A DNA stretch of 64,000 nt from Candolleomyces eurysporus (taxonomy: Eukaryota; Basidiomycota; Agaricomycetes; Agaricales; Psathyrellaceae), in NCBI GenBank assembly GCA_027579435.1, contig JANBPK010000849.1:108077-172076 (forward strand), given 5' to 3'. Below, piece by piece: positions 22,141-34,700 of the stretch. The position numbers and the translations under genes are program-made. Under the pieces are notes generated by a model, which was not told the origin of the DNA, ran no database searches, and saw nothing but the letters and a program-made list of their open reading frames with translations. Every line of letters starts with the position of its first letter. Position 1 is the stretch's first letter.

Positions 22141-25111
22141 ATGCCAAGACATAGGTGCTGAACTCGAATGACATCCCAGATGACAACAAGCAAAGTCTGA
22201 CCACCACCGCGTGAAAAGAGCACTCTGGATATTGACTGTACTACTAGGAAGCTACGCATACACAGTGCGAGTATGCGTTGATCATCGGACCTTTGTGAGA
22301 GTATGAAAGAGCCGGTAAAATCCGGGCACGTAGAAGGACTCGAGGTCGTCTAGTTGCCCTTGGTCAGAGTTACACAAACAGAGCCTGTGAAACTGCTTTC
22401 GCCGGTGAACCTTCGACTCTGGAAGTCCTTGTTCCTCTATATTCCGGTCGAACGACGCGGTTTCCGCGTCATTACTGAAAGATCTGGTGCGCACACTGGA
22501 ATAAGGCGTGTTAGTTCAGGCGAGAGAATTGGACCCACGCCTGACTGCCCGAAGGTGGGAACAGTGAGGGTGCTGTCGCGCTCGCTCGTCGGTATGAAGG
22601 CAATGTAACCATGGTTCTAAGCGGAGAGCCCATGACAGACACTTGATGTATCCGTTCGGAAAGCGATAGAAGAGCACGTATGCTAGCGAGGCAGGAAGAG
22701 GGTGAGGGCATTAGCCACTACCAGCGTCTGTCCCGCTCGATGTTTCAGAGTACACCAAGAATCTTGTTTGTTCTCCTAGAAGGCGTCGTCGATGGTGGGT
22801 TTGTACGGGGTTCTGCAGGAGTCAGATGTTCTTGGGGATACAGCAAGGGGGCAGTCGGCTAAGGCGAGAGAACGTGGATAGACGCACTACTCACCCTATT
22901 GAAAGATCCACAGGCTCTTGTCGACTGCCCCTTTGACGTCCAACCCTTCGTCTATCAACACCCTGTCCCATTGACGTTCTAGCACAGCCCGCTCCTCCAA
23001 ATTCGTATCCAACTCCTTCCATATTGCCCGCCCTCCCTTCCGCCTCAAGTTCGCACTCAGTCGTGCCTGCTACAAGGTGAAGTGTTTGGGAGCTTCGTCG
23101 TACGAGAAGATGAGACATCTATGAACACTCGGGTCCGCGGAAAGAGCCTGCGAAAGAGGAAATTTGGTTCGATCAGACGGTGATGGAACGGGCCGGAGGA
23201 ACGGCTAGTACACAGGCACAGGTGCCGCAGTCCTCATTCTTCACCGTGTTCCTCCTCGTCCCTTTAGTTGCTCGTAAAGCCCGGTACCACGTATAGAGAG
23301 TGAACATATTTAGTAGATTTTATGCTAGCTAACGCGCATCTAAGGCTTTGTCATCCAGCGCTCTACTGGCACTTAGCGAGGTTTACCAGATCCCTGGGTA
23401 CCGTTCGGCCACCTCCCATTCCTCAGTGAAAATCGAAGTCCTTCACGACCAATTCAGAGCTGTGGGGCATCCGCTTGCTTTTATTTATGTTTCCAGCCTT
23501 TCTTTTTTACTAACCACGCACGGTTGAAGCTTCCACTGGCACAGGCAACGGGGAGTCAGTCTCGTAGAGCCCGGAGAGCCGATATTTAGAACGTTCTTCC
23601 CGTTCGCGAACAGACCATTACAATCCCAGTTACCACACCCCAAGTATATACTAGTCGGTCTAGAGAGCTACTGAAAATTTAGTGCCCCCGAGTTGAGGAA
23701 GCATTGTGAGCAGGTGATCAACAGTGACTGAAGCCTGCGTCGATTAATCCATGGGGTTTACCGTGAAGTCCAGCTGACCGAAGATGCCCTATCCTCACTA
23801 TAAGCCTATGATTCACTGCATCTATTGCGTTTAACACCAGATATAACTTTTCCTTAACGATGAGTTGTTTGTTGGGGTATATAAGGGGGCTTGAGTGCGT
23901 TCAACCCATTGCCATGATTCTTAGCTCGAGCCAAGGCTCGTCACTGTGTTCGTTTCCGCTAATCCATGTCTGCACCCGAAGAGCGCATTTCAAACAGGGA
24001 GATATCAATATAATGCAACGATTTGCCCAAGTGTCGGCTTCCTTTTGTCCCCACTCCTTCCGCAAGCCCACCCAGGTCAAGAAATGACACAGCAGAGATG
24101 GATTTTTGTCGCTATTTGCTTCCCGCGTTCCAGTCTCTCTCTCAACGCACCAGGGCGGACGGACACATTCATAGCTCACTCGTTCTTTGTACCGCCTCAT
24201 CAGCTTGACCTACCGAGATGATAATTGAAAATCATGTCTTGAACCAGAACCTAACTTCGGTCAAGTATGATAATACGAAGGAACACAAGGTTTTGAAGCC
24301 GAGCTAACAGATGAAGGAGACGAATCGAGATGCTTTGGGTATACAAGCCTAACCTTGCTTCACTATGGCACTGGGATCCAGGTATACGGCTGAGGCCAGT
24401 CTGTTGGAATGTTAATTCTTAATGAATACGATAAAATTCATCGATTCTGAAGGTATCGTCCGCTTTGTGGATGCTTACCTTTGGATATGATGCAACGTGT
24501 GCTAACGGTATCTCGTCTTTTGAAAATCACGCAGGAGGGGCTGGAAGGCTGGCTCAAGGCAATGCCGCTCCGTTAAACACAATCTATTGCCGTAAATTGG
24601 AATACCCTAACCTCGATCAGTGTCCAGCCTTCAAGCTTACCCTTTCAGTGTTATTACTTTGATATGGAAGATGAGAGTTCAGACGCATGACGACGTATAG
24701 TACATTGCTGAGGTGAAAGCAGGAACAACTGCCAGTGTGACATAATGCAACACTGAGGCAAATTGGAAAGTATTACCAACAATCTCTGCACCGACCGCAG
24801 AGGTTGATGGGGACCTGCTCCTGCCTTCGAATTCCCTCTTTCCCGCGCCTCACCCGACATCCGCGTCACACCAGTCGCAGAGTATGGTCCACGTGTGAAC
24901 AGGGTTTCCAGATAGAATCAATACAAGTTCAACTCTTTAATTCATTTCGTCTATACGCCATGTCTGATGCGCTCATGGATAAAAGGTGATCATGGGGAGT
25001 TTTTGTTCCCATTGTAAGCACTCGTGAGAGAGGTGACAGAAGTTTGAGTAGGGCTTGACTGGGGAAAATACCGTCGTCGTTTATCCCAAAGCATCCTCCT
25101 CCTTCGACTAC
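21371..25111. other. 3.7 kb without a confident gene
   Basis: The first 770 bp are the upstream part of duplication copy A. An ORF at 21828-22259 minus lies partly in the duplicated part; its function is unknown. At 22323-22352 the minus strand encodes GQLDDLESFY, the FunK1 signature. The rest (23.1-25.1 kb) has only short ORFs. A TATATAAGG promoter-like word occurs near 23878 without a matching gene. Confidence 0.35.
22282..22711 (-). pseudogene. Possible FunK1 kinase fragment
   Basis: The minus-strand frame at 22282-22494 contains GQLDDLESFYV, which corresponds to HLDDLESFLYV in the complete FunK1 kinase of this window. Neighbouring segments on the same strand (22511-22711) do not show the HRD loop or the C-terminal RWPEAC block. 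It is either a small relic or a chance match; the motif length makes a relic more likely. Confidence 0.35.
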
Positions 25112-26417
25112 CTAAACCTTCTCCGTTTCCACTCTCTCTCTGGTTTGTCCCTCGAGCACTCCCGATGTAGTCAGGTCCGCTGCTTTGCTTCCATGATCAC
25201 GTTCCACCTCGACAACATCCACATTTCTACCAAACCCGTGATGGAACGACGATCGTAGGAAGGAGCTCTCGGTTGTATGGCGAGCGAAGTTGATGGGATT
25301 CGTGATGACACCGCCTTTCACCGTAGGAAACTTCACCCAAGATCGACCTGTTGTAACTCGGAATATGATCATGTGAGGTGAGAGAGACTTAGATAACGTA
25401 AGTACTGGCTTTGCTGGAGCAGGCAGATGTATACTCACAGTGAAAGACCAGAATAGGCCCTCAGTGATCGCCGCCACTGGGATCGAGACAGCACTCTGAC
25501 TCGAACGCGTCGCCAGCCAAATTATTACTGCGGCAATCCCAAAGAATCCGAGGGGAAGGGCGGATTCGATCAAGATAGCGGTGGCTCCGGTGTAGACTTG
25601 CATATCCCTCATTGGGAGGGCTTCGGAAAGCACCCGTCGTGCGCGAAGGAGGTAATATATAATGAGGATCGTCACAATCACGTTGGTCAGTGCAGTCAGC
25701 ATCGCATAAGTAGTTGAGTAGAGATTGGCCGCGAGAGTCGAATGATGTTGTCGAATGACCATTGATACAACGAAAAGAACTGTTGCTCAAATCGTGAATA
25801 TTCCGAAAGCTCCCCCCNGTCGCGCAAAAAAAATGCTACTCACTAAACGATGATGCATACATAAGAGCAGGTAAAACCGCCATCCACCAATAGCCCACGC
25901 AGACAATATAGCAGCGGTAGATCTGTTACACAGGAGCAAGGGTTTGAACCTTCGGAGTTCTGGGATTATCATATCAACCCACCAGGAGGCCGTCTCCTAT
26001 GAGCACAATTAATTCCATGGCAACCATTGTTGTGACTCGATGCCAACTGGTCCGGGAAATCTTCTCAAGTCTCATTATGCCCAGGCCTGAGGTGGCCGCA
26101 ACGAGGTTTTGGAAGTAAAAGGCGATGTCGAAGGATGCACTGACGGCTGAAAGTGCTGTGATCAAGAAGCTCAAGGCAATATACCTATGTCTGCCATCTC
26201 GCAACGCTTTTGGGGTCTCTAAGAACACCGCAAGGCCATAACATGCCATGAAGATGTGGATACCTAATGCCGTGTACAGTGAAAGTGAATGGGCTTGCCA
26301 ACGTGGGTTATGTACTCACATACCGATTGCCACCATGCTCAAGATGAAGTTTGCGAATATGGCTCGGCTGGTGATCATCGCCAGTCTTTCCAAATCGAGA
26401 TTGCTGGTCTCGGACAT
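25112..26417 (-). CDS. Seven-transmembrane protein, orphan fungal GPCR-like
   Basis: A multi-exon gene from ATG 26417 (MSETSNLDLERLAMI). Exon 1 ends at 26324 with GTATGTGAG. Successive exons carry hydrophobic segments: FANFILSMVAIG, YIALSFLITALSAVSASF, VAMELIVLIGDGLLV, YRCYIVCVGYWWMAVLPALM, ALTNVIVTILIIYYLL and LPLGFFGIAAVIIWLA, together consistent with about seven helices in the plasma membrane. The YRCYIV segment after helix 3 and the short hydrophilic tail (about 100 residues, with ESSFLRSSF) are typical of the large family of unassigned agaricomycete 7TM proteins. Ligand and coupling are unknown. An N at 25818 lies next to a C-run between exons. No premature stop was seen in the exons. 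Confidence 0.7.
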
Positions 26418-27560
26418 GGTTAATAATATGAAGTGAAGACCTGTGTAGGATTAATGCCCGACTTTAAATACCTGAGAGGAGGGCTTGCAACTCCCTTTTC
26501 ATCAAGATTCCGAGTCTCAGTCTTCGCAACTTCTTTTCGGGCGCTACTTCCGATACTCGTGGATCAATCTTCCGCCCGCACTGGCCCCTGAGATGGAGAA
26601 CCAAGACCTGGTCTACAATCGTGATACTCATTGACAGAAATCCGTTCAATGTACCGTCCACTGATGGTAGATGTTCTTTCCGAATGTCTTCTGGATGATC
26701 ATCAGCGCCCTGCACTTGGTTCGCTTGTCATTTACACACTTCCACCGATGCAATCACAGATAAAGTTTGATCTTAGTGAGAATTGGTTCGCGTTTCTATT
26801 AGAAGCATTTGTCAAAGGGTTGAGAGAGGATTGGGTGGGCTTTAGCTGAGGGATGTCTCCATTTCGTGGAAGAGCGGAGCCCTAGCAAAGTTAGATCGCT
26901 TGATCGATCAGGTCAGAGGCGCTGGAATGACACTTCAAGTTGGATTCTTTGTATGCAAGCCGCTTCAAGAGTCAAAACACAGCCTCCGGACTCAATTCCG
27001 CCGAGCCTCAAGGTCCGAGCGATGAGGATGCTAGCCATATTCTTGTAACTGAGATCCATCCAGCTACAAAGTACTCGGAGTCGCCGTTCTAAATGGATTA
27101 GAACAGTGCAAACATGAGCGAATAGGAAAAAGAGGTAACGAGGCTGAAGCCTACCCATTTCGGCTTAATCAGCGAATCACGGCGTTCCGTCTCCCTCCTT
27201 CTCAGTGTGAAAAGAGAGATACCATCAGTAACAGTCCCTGTTCCTAATGCAGCTAATTTTCTTATAGCGATGCTGGGTACTTTATAAGTCGGTATACAAC
27301 CTGCCATGGTTGGGCTGTTTAATGAGCTCTGAACCTTGAATGAGGTCGTGGGCTGGGCAGGAGAAGTCATGAGTGTCTACTCGATTTTAGTCATTGGTCG
27401 GAGGTCACAAAGGTCGACGCCGCTGGCACAGGCTGGGCTATGAGTCTCAGTTTTCCCATCGATCTTCTTCACAAAGACTTTAACACCGCAGCAAAACCGC
27501 GATGGAGCTGTCAGTCCCAGCTAGATCACCAGTCAAAATGGGACCAACCATAAACCGCGA
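26418..27560. other. Intergenic, no recognised gene
   Basis: Short ORFs on both strands (26464-26715 minus, 26631-26849 plus, 27098-27370 minus) without known motifs. The CpG-containing character ends close to 27560-27600. Confidence 0.4.
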
Positions 27561-28659
27561 TGGATCATGTGGCTACATGACCAATTCCGTTGGTACTGGA
27601 AATTGACATGGACAAATGATGGAGGCATTATTGGCACGCTGAATGGAATAGCTTTGATGCAGTGGAGTCACAATGGAACCTGCTCCTCTGATTCCAGGTC
27701 AAGTGTCACCACTGATTCCATTGAACTTCCATGTAGAGTTCCATGTCACCTGGTACTTCAATGCAAGCACAGTTTCCAGCACAGTTCCACTGTCAGTCCC
27801 AACTCAACTGGAATTTGGATGGAACCAGTGGCTCCATGGCCGCCTTGCCACTGTGTAAAGGCTTCTGCCATCCCCGGGGCTACAATGGCCAAAGAATGTT
27901 GGCTGAAATCACTCCCATCTTGGCTTTGAACCCCTATATGCTCAGAAGCAAGCTGCGCCAGTTTTGAGTCTTTTGACAATGGGCTATAGTAGGATTTGAG
28001 TATTCAATGACTGGGATGTATGAGGTGCAGTACAGACAATATCGAGTCATAGCTGCATGCTTGCATTGTGCTTGACCTTTCATCCACAGGGTTTGGATGC
28101 ATTCAATTTATTAAGCAGTGCTGGACAAATGAATTGTACATGTCGAATTGAGCCTCAATAACTTCTGTCACAAGAGAAAGTCAGCATTTCTGAGATTATG
28201 GAAGGGCCATACACCAATGAATTTTGTTTAAGAGAGCAGCATTGCTTTGAGCCAGCCTCTCAGCAGCTCCTGTGTGTGCGTGTCTAATGTCTAATTATGG
28301 CATTGCAATGCCAGGATAGCATTATTGTAGCAGATAATGATACACCCACACCAAGGTTGCAAACTCACTGGTATTGTATCCAATGGTAAGCTTTGCATAC
28401 AGGAAGCAATGAGCATTCACCTCAAACACAATCAAATTGAATGGTACCCTCAGAGTCAATGAATCTTTTTATATTCACAGTGAATCAATATTCCAACAGT
28501 AGGGATTTTTTNGTCAGTTGGATCTGATTTCAACATTTCCAACACAAGGACCCTTTAAATAGGGTCCCAATTTCAGGATAAACTAGCATCCTGTTTCCTG
28601 AGCTGGTTTGGAACCAGAGTCCTATCCCACAACATTCAATGCATAATGCACAATGTGCC
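27561..28659. other. Start of the CpG-poor repeat region
   Basis: Non-coding, AT-richer sequence with few CpG. 27565-27830 is rich in short repeated words such as GGAACTGGAA and TTCCATGT and their complements. No gene recognised. Confidence 0.45.
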
Positions 28660-30030
28660 CCAGAACTAGTTATGAGCTCAATTGAAGATGCTGGGAATAT
28701 ATTTTTGACACAGTCCTTCAATCAAACCATTGCGGTTGCCTCAACCTTGAGAGCAGAAACGTCCCCCTTGCCAAGGGCTGCATAAATAACCTTCTTCTTT
28801 TCCTCAGGAATCTTTGCAATGTGCTCCTTGCCATTTTTGTCAAGGAATTCAAAGCTATCTGGTTCAACTCAGTCATTGGGGGTGCAAGCTGTAAAGTGTG
28901 TTGTGATTGGTATCATTCCAAGAGTCCAACACTACTTTCCAGAATAAACTGTGGCAGACAACAAAAAAAACATGATTGCCACAGTCAGCAAGACCTGTCT
29001 TTAAACTGAAGGAATGAAGGGGGCACTTGATGTACAAGCAAAGGCACCAGGTTTGCACCCAGTAGTGGAAGCTCTGACTGCCAGAGGACCTGGGCAGGTT
29101 TGGAATCCCCAGCCAGAGAAGTCACAGTCTTGTTGATTACAATATTTAGTTAGCTTGAATTGAACACCAAGTAAATGCAGGAGAAATGGCATGAATGCAA
29201 TTCCAGTGACGCTGGTCAACACCATAGCAGCTGCAGGCACAGTTGGAAAGTAGCAGCAAACCCCAGTGGGGAGATTTCCACAATGGAGCCAACCCCCAGC
29301 ATGGTTGAGCACAGTGTAGAAGTGCATGTTGAGAGCTGATACCAGTCTGACTGCAGTCTGGAACAGAATGATGGTAGTGACAATGCTAGCTGCTGAGATG
29401 CACTTTATTGCTACTATGAGTATTGAGATGAGTCTGTTAAGAAGAAGTGGGTTGACAGAGCAACTGAGTGGGGACAGTATTGAACTTTCACCTAACTTTA
29501 AGATAGTTTTCATACTCCACAAATTCTAAGATTTTCTACTAATTCTAAACATGCTGAATGCCCAAATAATAGATTCATGGGCAGCGGCTTTGAAACATTC
29601 TCCAGATATGGTCACTCCACAACCTGCTTTTGCCATGGGTCTTGGCCAGGATTTTCTCCTCTGATGTTGGTGAATGGGGCACATCACAGTGAGCACTCGG
29701 TTGGATCACAAGCCATATGTATATCCATGGACAAATCAGTGATCACTTTCACAGTCAAATCCTTATCCATGGGCAATGATGGCTAGGAGGTCAGACACTT
29801 TCTACAGCCACTTTCTACACCCCTGGTTCCCTTTGTATAAATGTATGATGATCATCACAGAATGTCCAGCAGCCTTGACCCACAAATGATGGGGGAACAT
29901 GATCAGCACTGGCTATTCTTATGTGGCTATATCTGATGTAGCAGAGATGAAATCCATGGTCAACACTAATGGTTTGAATGTGAAGAATACAGAGGAGTTC
30001 TGAGCACCCAAGATATTCAAGACACAATGG
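28660..30030 (+). repeat. Segmental duplication, copy B (CpG-depleted)
   Basis: It matches 20640-22140 in the same orientation. In the exon 1 part (29257-29403 against 21212-21366) I counted 11 CpG sites in copy A. All are lost here and 10 of them became TG or CA. Confidence 0.8.
28720..29407 (-). pseudogene. Decayed copy of the secreted-protein gene
   Basis: The frame still encodes LNMHFYTVLNHAGGWLHCGN and STTGCKPGAFACT, recognisable as the duplicate of the 20674-21370 gene. The original start codon has changed to ATA (29405-29407), the cysteine in LNCAGG is replaced by His, and the terminal stop is changed. The intron positions are still visible but altered. The substitutions are dominated by CG to TG/CA changes. 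It is not expected to give the original product. Confidence 0.75.
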
Positions 30031-31327
30031 CAGGGTGTAAGAGTGAGTTTGGTATGAGTAGGAAGGTAAGCAAGGGTTGAAGAGGGCTCAGTACCTGATT
30101 GCTTGGAATGTGAAGGCAGAACAAGTGCATTATGATTGAAGGAAAGATGAGAACAAGGATAATGAGAGGGAAAACAAATTATGACAAAACAAAAGAGAAT
30201 GCAAAATGACTTCTTGAGTCCAATGAAATGAAGGGAAAAAGGTAAAATGTCCAGAGAAAGTGTCCAAAAAAGGTTCCCCTATGGTGTCAATGAACCTGGG
30301 TATATGAAGTGGAAGCAATTGAGTTTGTATACTTGGCATACAAACAAAGTGAAAGTCCATTTGGATGGTGCTACACTACTAAGTGATTCAAGAGCATCAG
30401 GCAAGTCAGCCAATTCCCTTAGAGTTGGTGTGCTCCCCATAAGAGTAATCCAACAAAGGGATGGTGCCAAACCACAGATACTGTATTTTGAACAAGATTC
30501 TAGATGAGGATAGGATGTTTGGTAAACCTTCTTGTGGTAAAAACTTGGTGAAGTGGCAGAATCAAAGAAATACCAGGACCGCATGTAGCCACTTGCATGT
30601 GGCCCTTAAACTTCCTTATTTTGTAAAAAAAAAATTGGCTAGCAGACATACAGTTTTGTCTGTTATTTTGCATTCCAGAACCACTTCTACTGTGAGTAGC
30701 ATTGAATGTACACTTTCACTTTTGCCTCAGTATCGTGCTTGAAATGCTCAACTGGTGTTTGAAGCTGCCAAAGCCAACATCATCAACACTTACCAACATC
30801 AAAGCTGGTTCAAATATTCCAAATGGCTCTATCAGCAGAAGCTGGTATATTGACAGATATCAAGTGCACCTGATTACACAATGCAGGGTCAAGAGATGCA
30901 AATATACTATATACCAATGGAGCCCAATCCTCCTTTAAAACAGTCTCAACAACACCAGTCTCTTTCCTGCATTTGTGAACCAACTCTCATTTCTTGTGAG
31001 GATCAAGTTTGGGATGTTGGAATAGGGGGCTCATCTAAAGTCAAACAACCTTAGGAATAGGTTAGGTTCCTGAGTATGATGTCCCTTTATGGTATTGCCA
31101 TTCCCATTGCTGCTCTTGAACATCAACATTCATGTCAGGCAGTGTGTCTTGAATTAAAATTAGAGGAGCTCTTCCCTGCCATCTGTGATATCTGACACCA
31201 TAGATGAGTATGGGATCATTATAATTAATCCTTTTATATATCCAGGCTCAGTCTCTGTCAATTGAGTGGGTTAATATTTTGTTCTTTGATCAACTTGACA
31301 CCAATGGTGTTGTATTCTCACAAATAG
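30031..31327. other. CpG-poor region, no recognised gene
   Basis: It contains an ORF at 30247-30507 plus (86 aa, starting MSRESVQKRFPYGVNEPG) without known domain, otherwise non-coding. Its right edge is the insertion point of the copia element. Confidence 0.4.
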
Positions 31328-31573
31328 TGTCGATATTCTGACCTGTTTCATTCGGAGATTCATTCGCGATCACATGATCACCTTCACGTAGATATATTTC
31401 TTTCTCTCGCATACTCACAGCTCAGACCTTATTCCATATCTCTGACTGTGAGTATTCTCTTTCACCCTTTATCTACGTCTTCCTGATCATGTCATAGCAC
31501 CCCGGTGTTTCTAGGTACATCGATATAGACCTTATTCCATATCTCTGACTCACCCCGGTGTTTCTAGTTGACA
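31328..31573 (+). repeat. Left LTR of the copia element
   Basis: It is 246 bp, TGTC...GACA ends, with no difference from the right LTR found. It contains two internal copies of GACCTTATTCCATATCTCTG and two of CCCCGGTGTTTCTAG. Confidence 0.95.
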
Positions 31574-31574
31574 A

Positions 31575-31586
31575 GTTATGAGCCCC
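31575..31586 (+). promoter_or_regulatory. Primer-binding site, half-tRNA initiator-Met type
   Basis: GTTATGAGCCCC follows the LTR end. It is complementary to the anticodon stem-loop of initiator tRNA-Met (GGCTCATAAC core) rather than to a tRNA 3' end. This is the arrangement known from Drosophila copia, where a half-tRNA primes reverse transcription. Confidence 0.7.
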
Positions 31587-31731
31587 GCCGTCGCTATCTA
31601 GGCGTACGACGAGTCCTCGGTACCTTTTTCAACCCAAAATCTCCTTTGGGCGCTGTTTTCATCAGCCCGCCCAAAGGCGATTCTCGTAAAGACCCCGTTC
31701 TCGACATCTGACGTCCTGAACGTTCCCACCG

Positions 31732-34700
31732 ATGTCGACAGGACAGGGAAGATCCGGAGCACAGGCTCCACAAGACCTTATTCCATATCTCTGACTCACC
31801 CCGGTGTTTCTAGTTGACAAGTTATGAGGACATCTTCAGCCACATGTAGCGCCGCCCAGCACGAACCAACCACCGCATCATCAACTCCCAAATCATCCGC
31901 AAACCCATCATCAAACAAGCTCGACAACCCCAAGTCATCAGTCTGCAAATCACCAACAACCCTCACAGGAGGGTCCTCAGGGCGGGATTCCGCCTTCAGT
32001 CTCCAGCAATCAGACGTCCTCTTCTTCAACAACTTCAGGACGCCGCCGGGCTATTACAGACGACAATCAAGACAGCGAGAACGAGGAGTACTACGATGGA
32101 GATGATCAGTTTCAGGGCCCTCAGCAGCAAGGACCTGAGGGAGGTATGATTTTGGACACGCCCTTTGTCTCTGCACCTCCACTCTCGTCGACCCCCGCCT
32201 CTACCATTTTTGACCGTGATTCTTCGAATTCCCGCTATTCAAATTCTACCGCTCGCCGTCATGGCAAAGCTAGCAGTTCCTTTTATGACTCTACGTATTC
32301 TTCTCGTTCCCGTGTTGGGAATCGTACCATTCGGCCTTCTTATTCTTCGGATGATGACGATGGCAGGGTTGTCCCCTACGTGGCGCCCACTGGTTCTCAC
32401 TCCGCTACTGTTGCGTTATGTGATTTAGCTAGGATGTGTCTTGAGACGGGAGGCACCGTGCCACCGGAGGTCCTTTCTGCGATTACGTCCTCTGTGGCGG
32501 GGGTGTCTGCTCGGACCGCGCAGTCGGCGGCCAGTGACCAGCAACCTGTTATTCAGGAGCCAGTCACCGTTCCGTTGGCGGCCCCAGCTATGTCCTCTAC
32601 TGCCATTGGCAAGGACCCTCCTCCTCACATGGGTCGTCCTCGAGCTTCTGTTCGGCGTGACGGGCATGATGGGGGTGCGTCGTCTTCTCGTCGGGGGGGN
32701 TAGTTTATTGGATTCTTCTTCGAATACTGTTCCCGCTTTCGATCGCTTGTCGTTTGACTTTTTTACATGTTTTTTGGACCTTTCTCGTTCGACTCCGTCT
32801 GCCTCTAATCCATTTTCTTCGGTTATGATTTCTATTCGTAAACATTTGCGTCCTACTGTTTCTCAGATTATTCCTCTTTCTCGGTGGGGTCAGTGGCGAG
32901 AGTGGGATCATGGTGTGCGCCAGGTGCTTACTCAGTGGCGACTTGTCGGCTTTGTGCTGCCCTTGGACGCGTCTGTCGCGCCGGGGACCCCCCCNTTGGC
33001 TGTATCCGGTCCCTACGCCCGATCGCTCTGGCTCTCTCACTGCGGACGAGGTGTCAGCTTTGTTGGCATGGGAGGACTTAGATATGGTGGCTCGGGAGGT
33101 CCTGGGTTTGGTCGTTTCGGCTCAGGTCTATCGTTTCCTGCTTGGAGACTTGACCCGCCGGTCGGGCTCCTATACCGCTCGTGACCTGTATGCTGTCCTT
33201 TTTGATCGCTATGGTCATGGTGGGTGGGACTCTGGAAACATGGTTTGGGAAAAGGCGAAGCGGATGGTGTGCTCTTCGGCGGATGCTGTTCCAGGATACA
33301 TCGATGCCTATGTCCAGGCTGCGCGCGAGGTGGACGAATCTCTCCTGAATGTGCAGGCCGCCTCGATGGTCGAGGTTATGCTTGAAGCTCTCCCGAGGGC
33401 GGAGTTTGGCTGCCTCCTGGATGATTTTCGCCGGACGAGGCGTGGTCTTGGTGCTGGGATAGATGGTTTGGGTTTTGAAGATGTTCTTGAGTGGGCTGAT
33501 GAGGCTCTTGCTCTACATCGGCAGCTCTCTGCGCTGTTTCGGTCCAGCCGCTCGGTTCGTCGGCCTCTCCCGAACCCTCCTGGTCATTCTCAATCCCGTC
33601 CAGTGGCCCCTCTGTCTCGCCAGCTCCAGGCTCCCTCGGTTGCGGCTGCTGCCTTGGCGCCCTCGCGTGCCCCGGCTGCTGGTGGGGGTGTGGCGATGGA
33701 CTCACGGAGGGATCCCCAGTCTCGAGTTCCTGGCGGACGTTTTTCCAGCGCTGTATGCGAGAACTGCAACATCCCAGGTCACACCAAGGCACAGTGCCTG
33801 AAGCCTGGAGGCGATCGGCACCGCATGGGACCTTCCATCGAACGAGGTTATTTGGCTGATGGGGGTGATGCTGAAGGAGTGGAATTGGACGGACAAGTTG
33901 ATGAGGAAGTAGAGGCATTGGTGGCTAGTGCGCAGGCGATAGAATTAGGGCCGACGATCAAGAACAACGACTTGACATGTGTGGCTTCTGGCGATGACGA
34001 ATACGATCTGCTTTCCTGCGCTTACATTCCGGGTGAATTGAATTGTCTGCCCGCCGGTTCTCCTCTTGCACTCGTCGCCCAATCAACATTGTCTTTTGAC
34101 GATCGCGTACCATTCAATGCAGTGGTTGATTCTGGCTGTACGCGCCATGTACTCAACGACATCCGATGTTTTCACGACTATGCGCCAACCAGGCTCCATG
34201 TTGGAACTGCGAACTCAAAGCCTCTGGTCGTACATGGAAGGGGGACAGTGAAGTTCTCTGTTCGTATGACAGATGGCTCGAGGCTCGATGTTGTCCTTGA
34301 TGACTGCTTGTATGCACCGTCATGCCCAGTTAATCTCCTCTCGGTTGGTGCCCTCACGGATGTGCTGAAGTGGAAAATAGTATTCTCAGACCGGAGGACG
34401 ATTTGCTGGCAGCATCGGCCTGGCGAGCGTCCGACATCCTTCTTGGTCCTTCCGCGATCTGGTCGTCTTTCTGTGATGGCTTGTGACTTTGTCTCAGCTC
34501 CAGATGATCCATCTCGTCCCCTTGCATTTAGGGTTGGTGGTGAGCTTGGGACAACGGCGGCTTCTGGTGACCATTTAACCTTTGTGCCGCCAAAGCCTGA
34601 CACTATACTGTGGCACCGGCGTTTGGGACATCCTGGTCATGAGGCAGTCAAGTCGATCCTCCGTGGCGGTGTAGTTCTGGGGGTGGATCCTCAGGAGGTG

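Noticed and set aside
31796..32032. Minus-strand ORF containing a Pol-like peptide
   Set aside because: It is the inverted pol piece of the chimeric insert, not a separate gene.
33376..33918. Minus-strand 180-aa ORF within the copia element
   Set aside because: Overlaps gag with its CCHC knuckle in the opposite strand; Gln/Pro/His-rich shadow without independent support.
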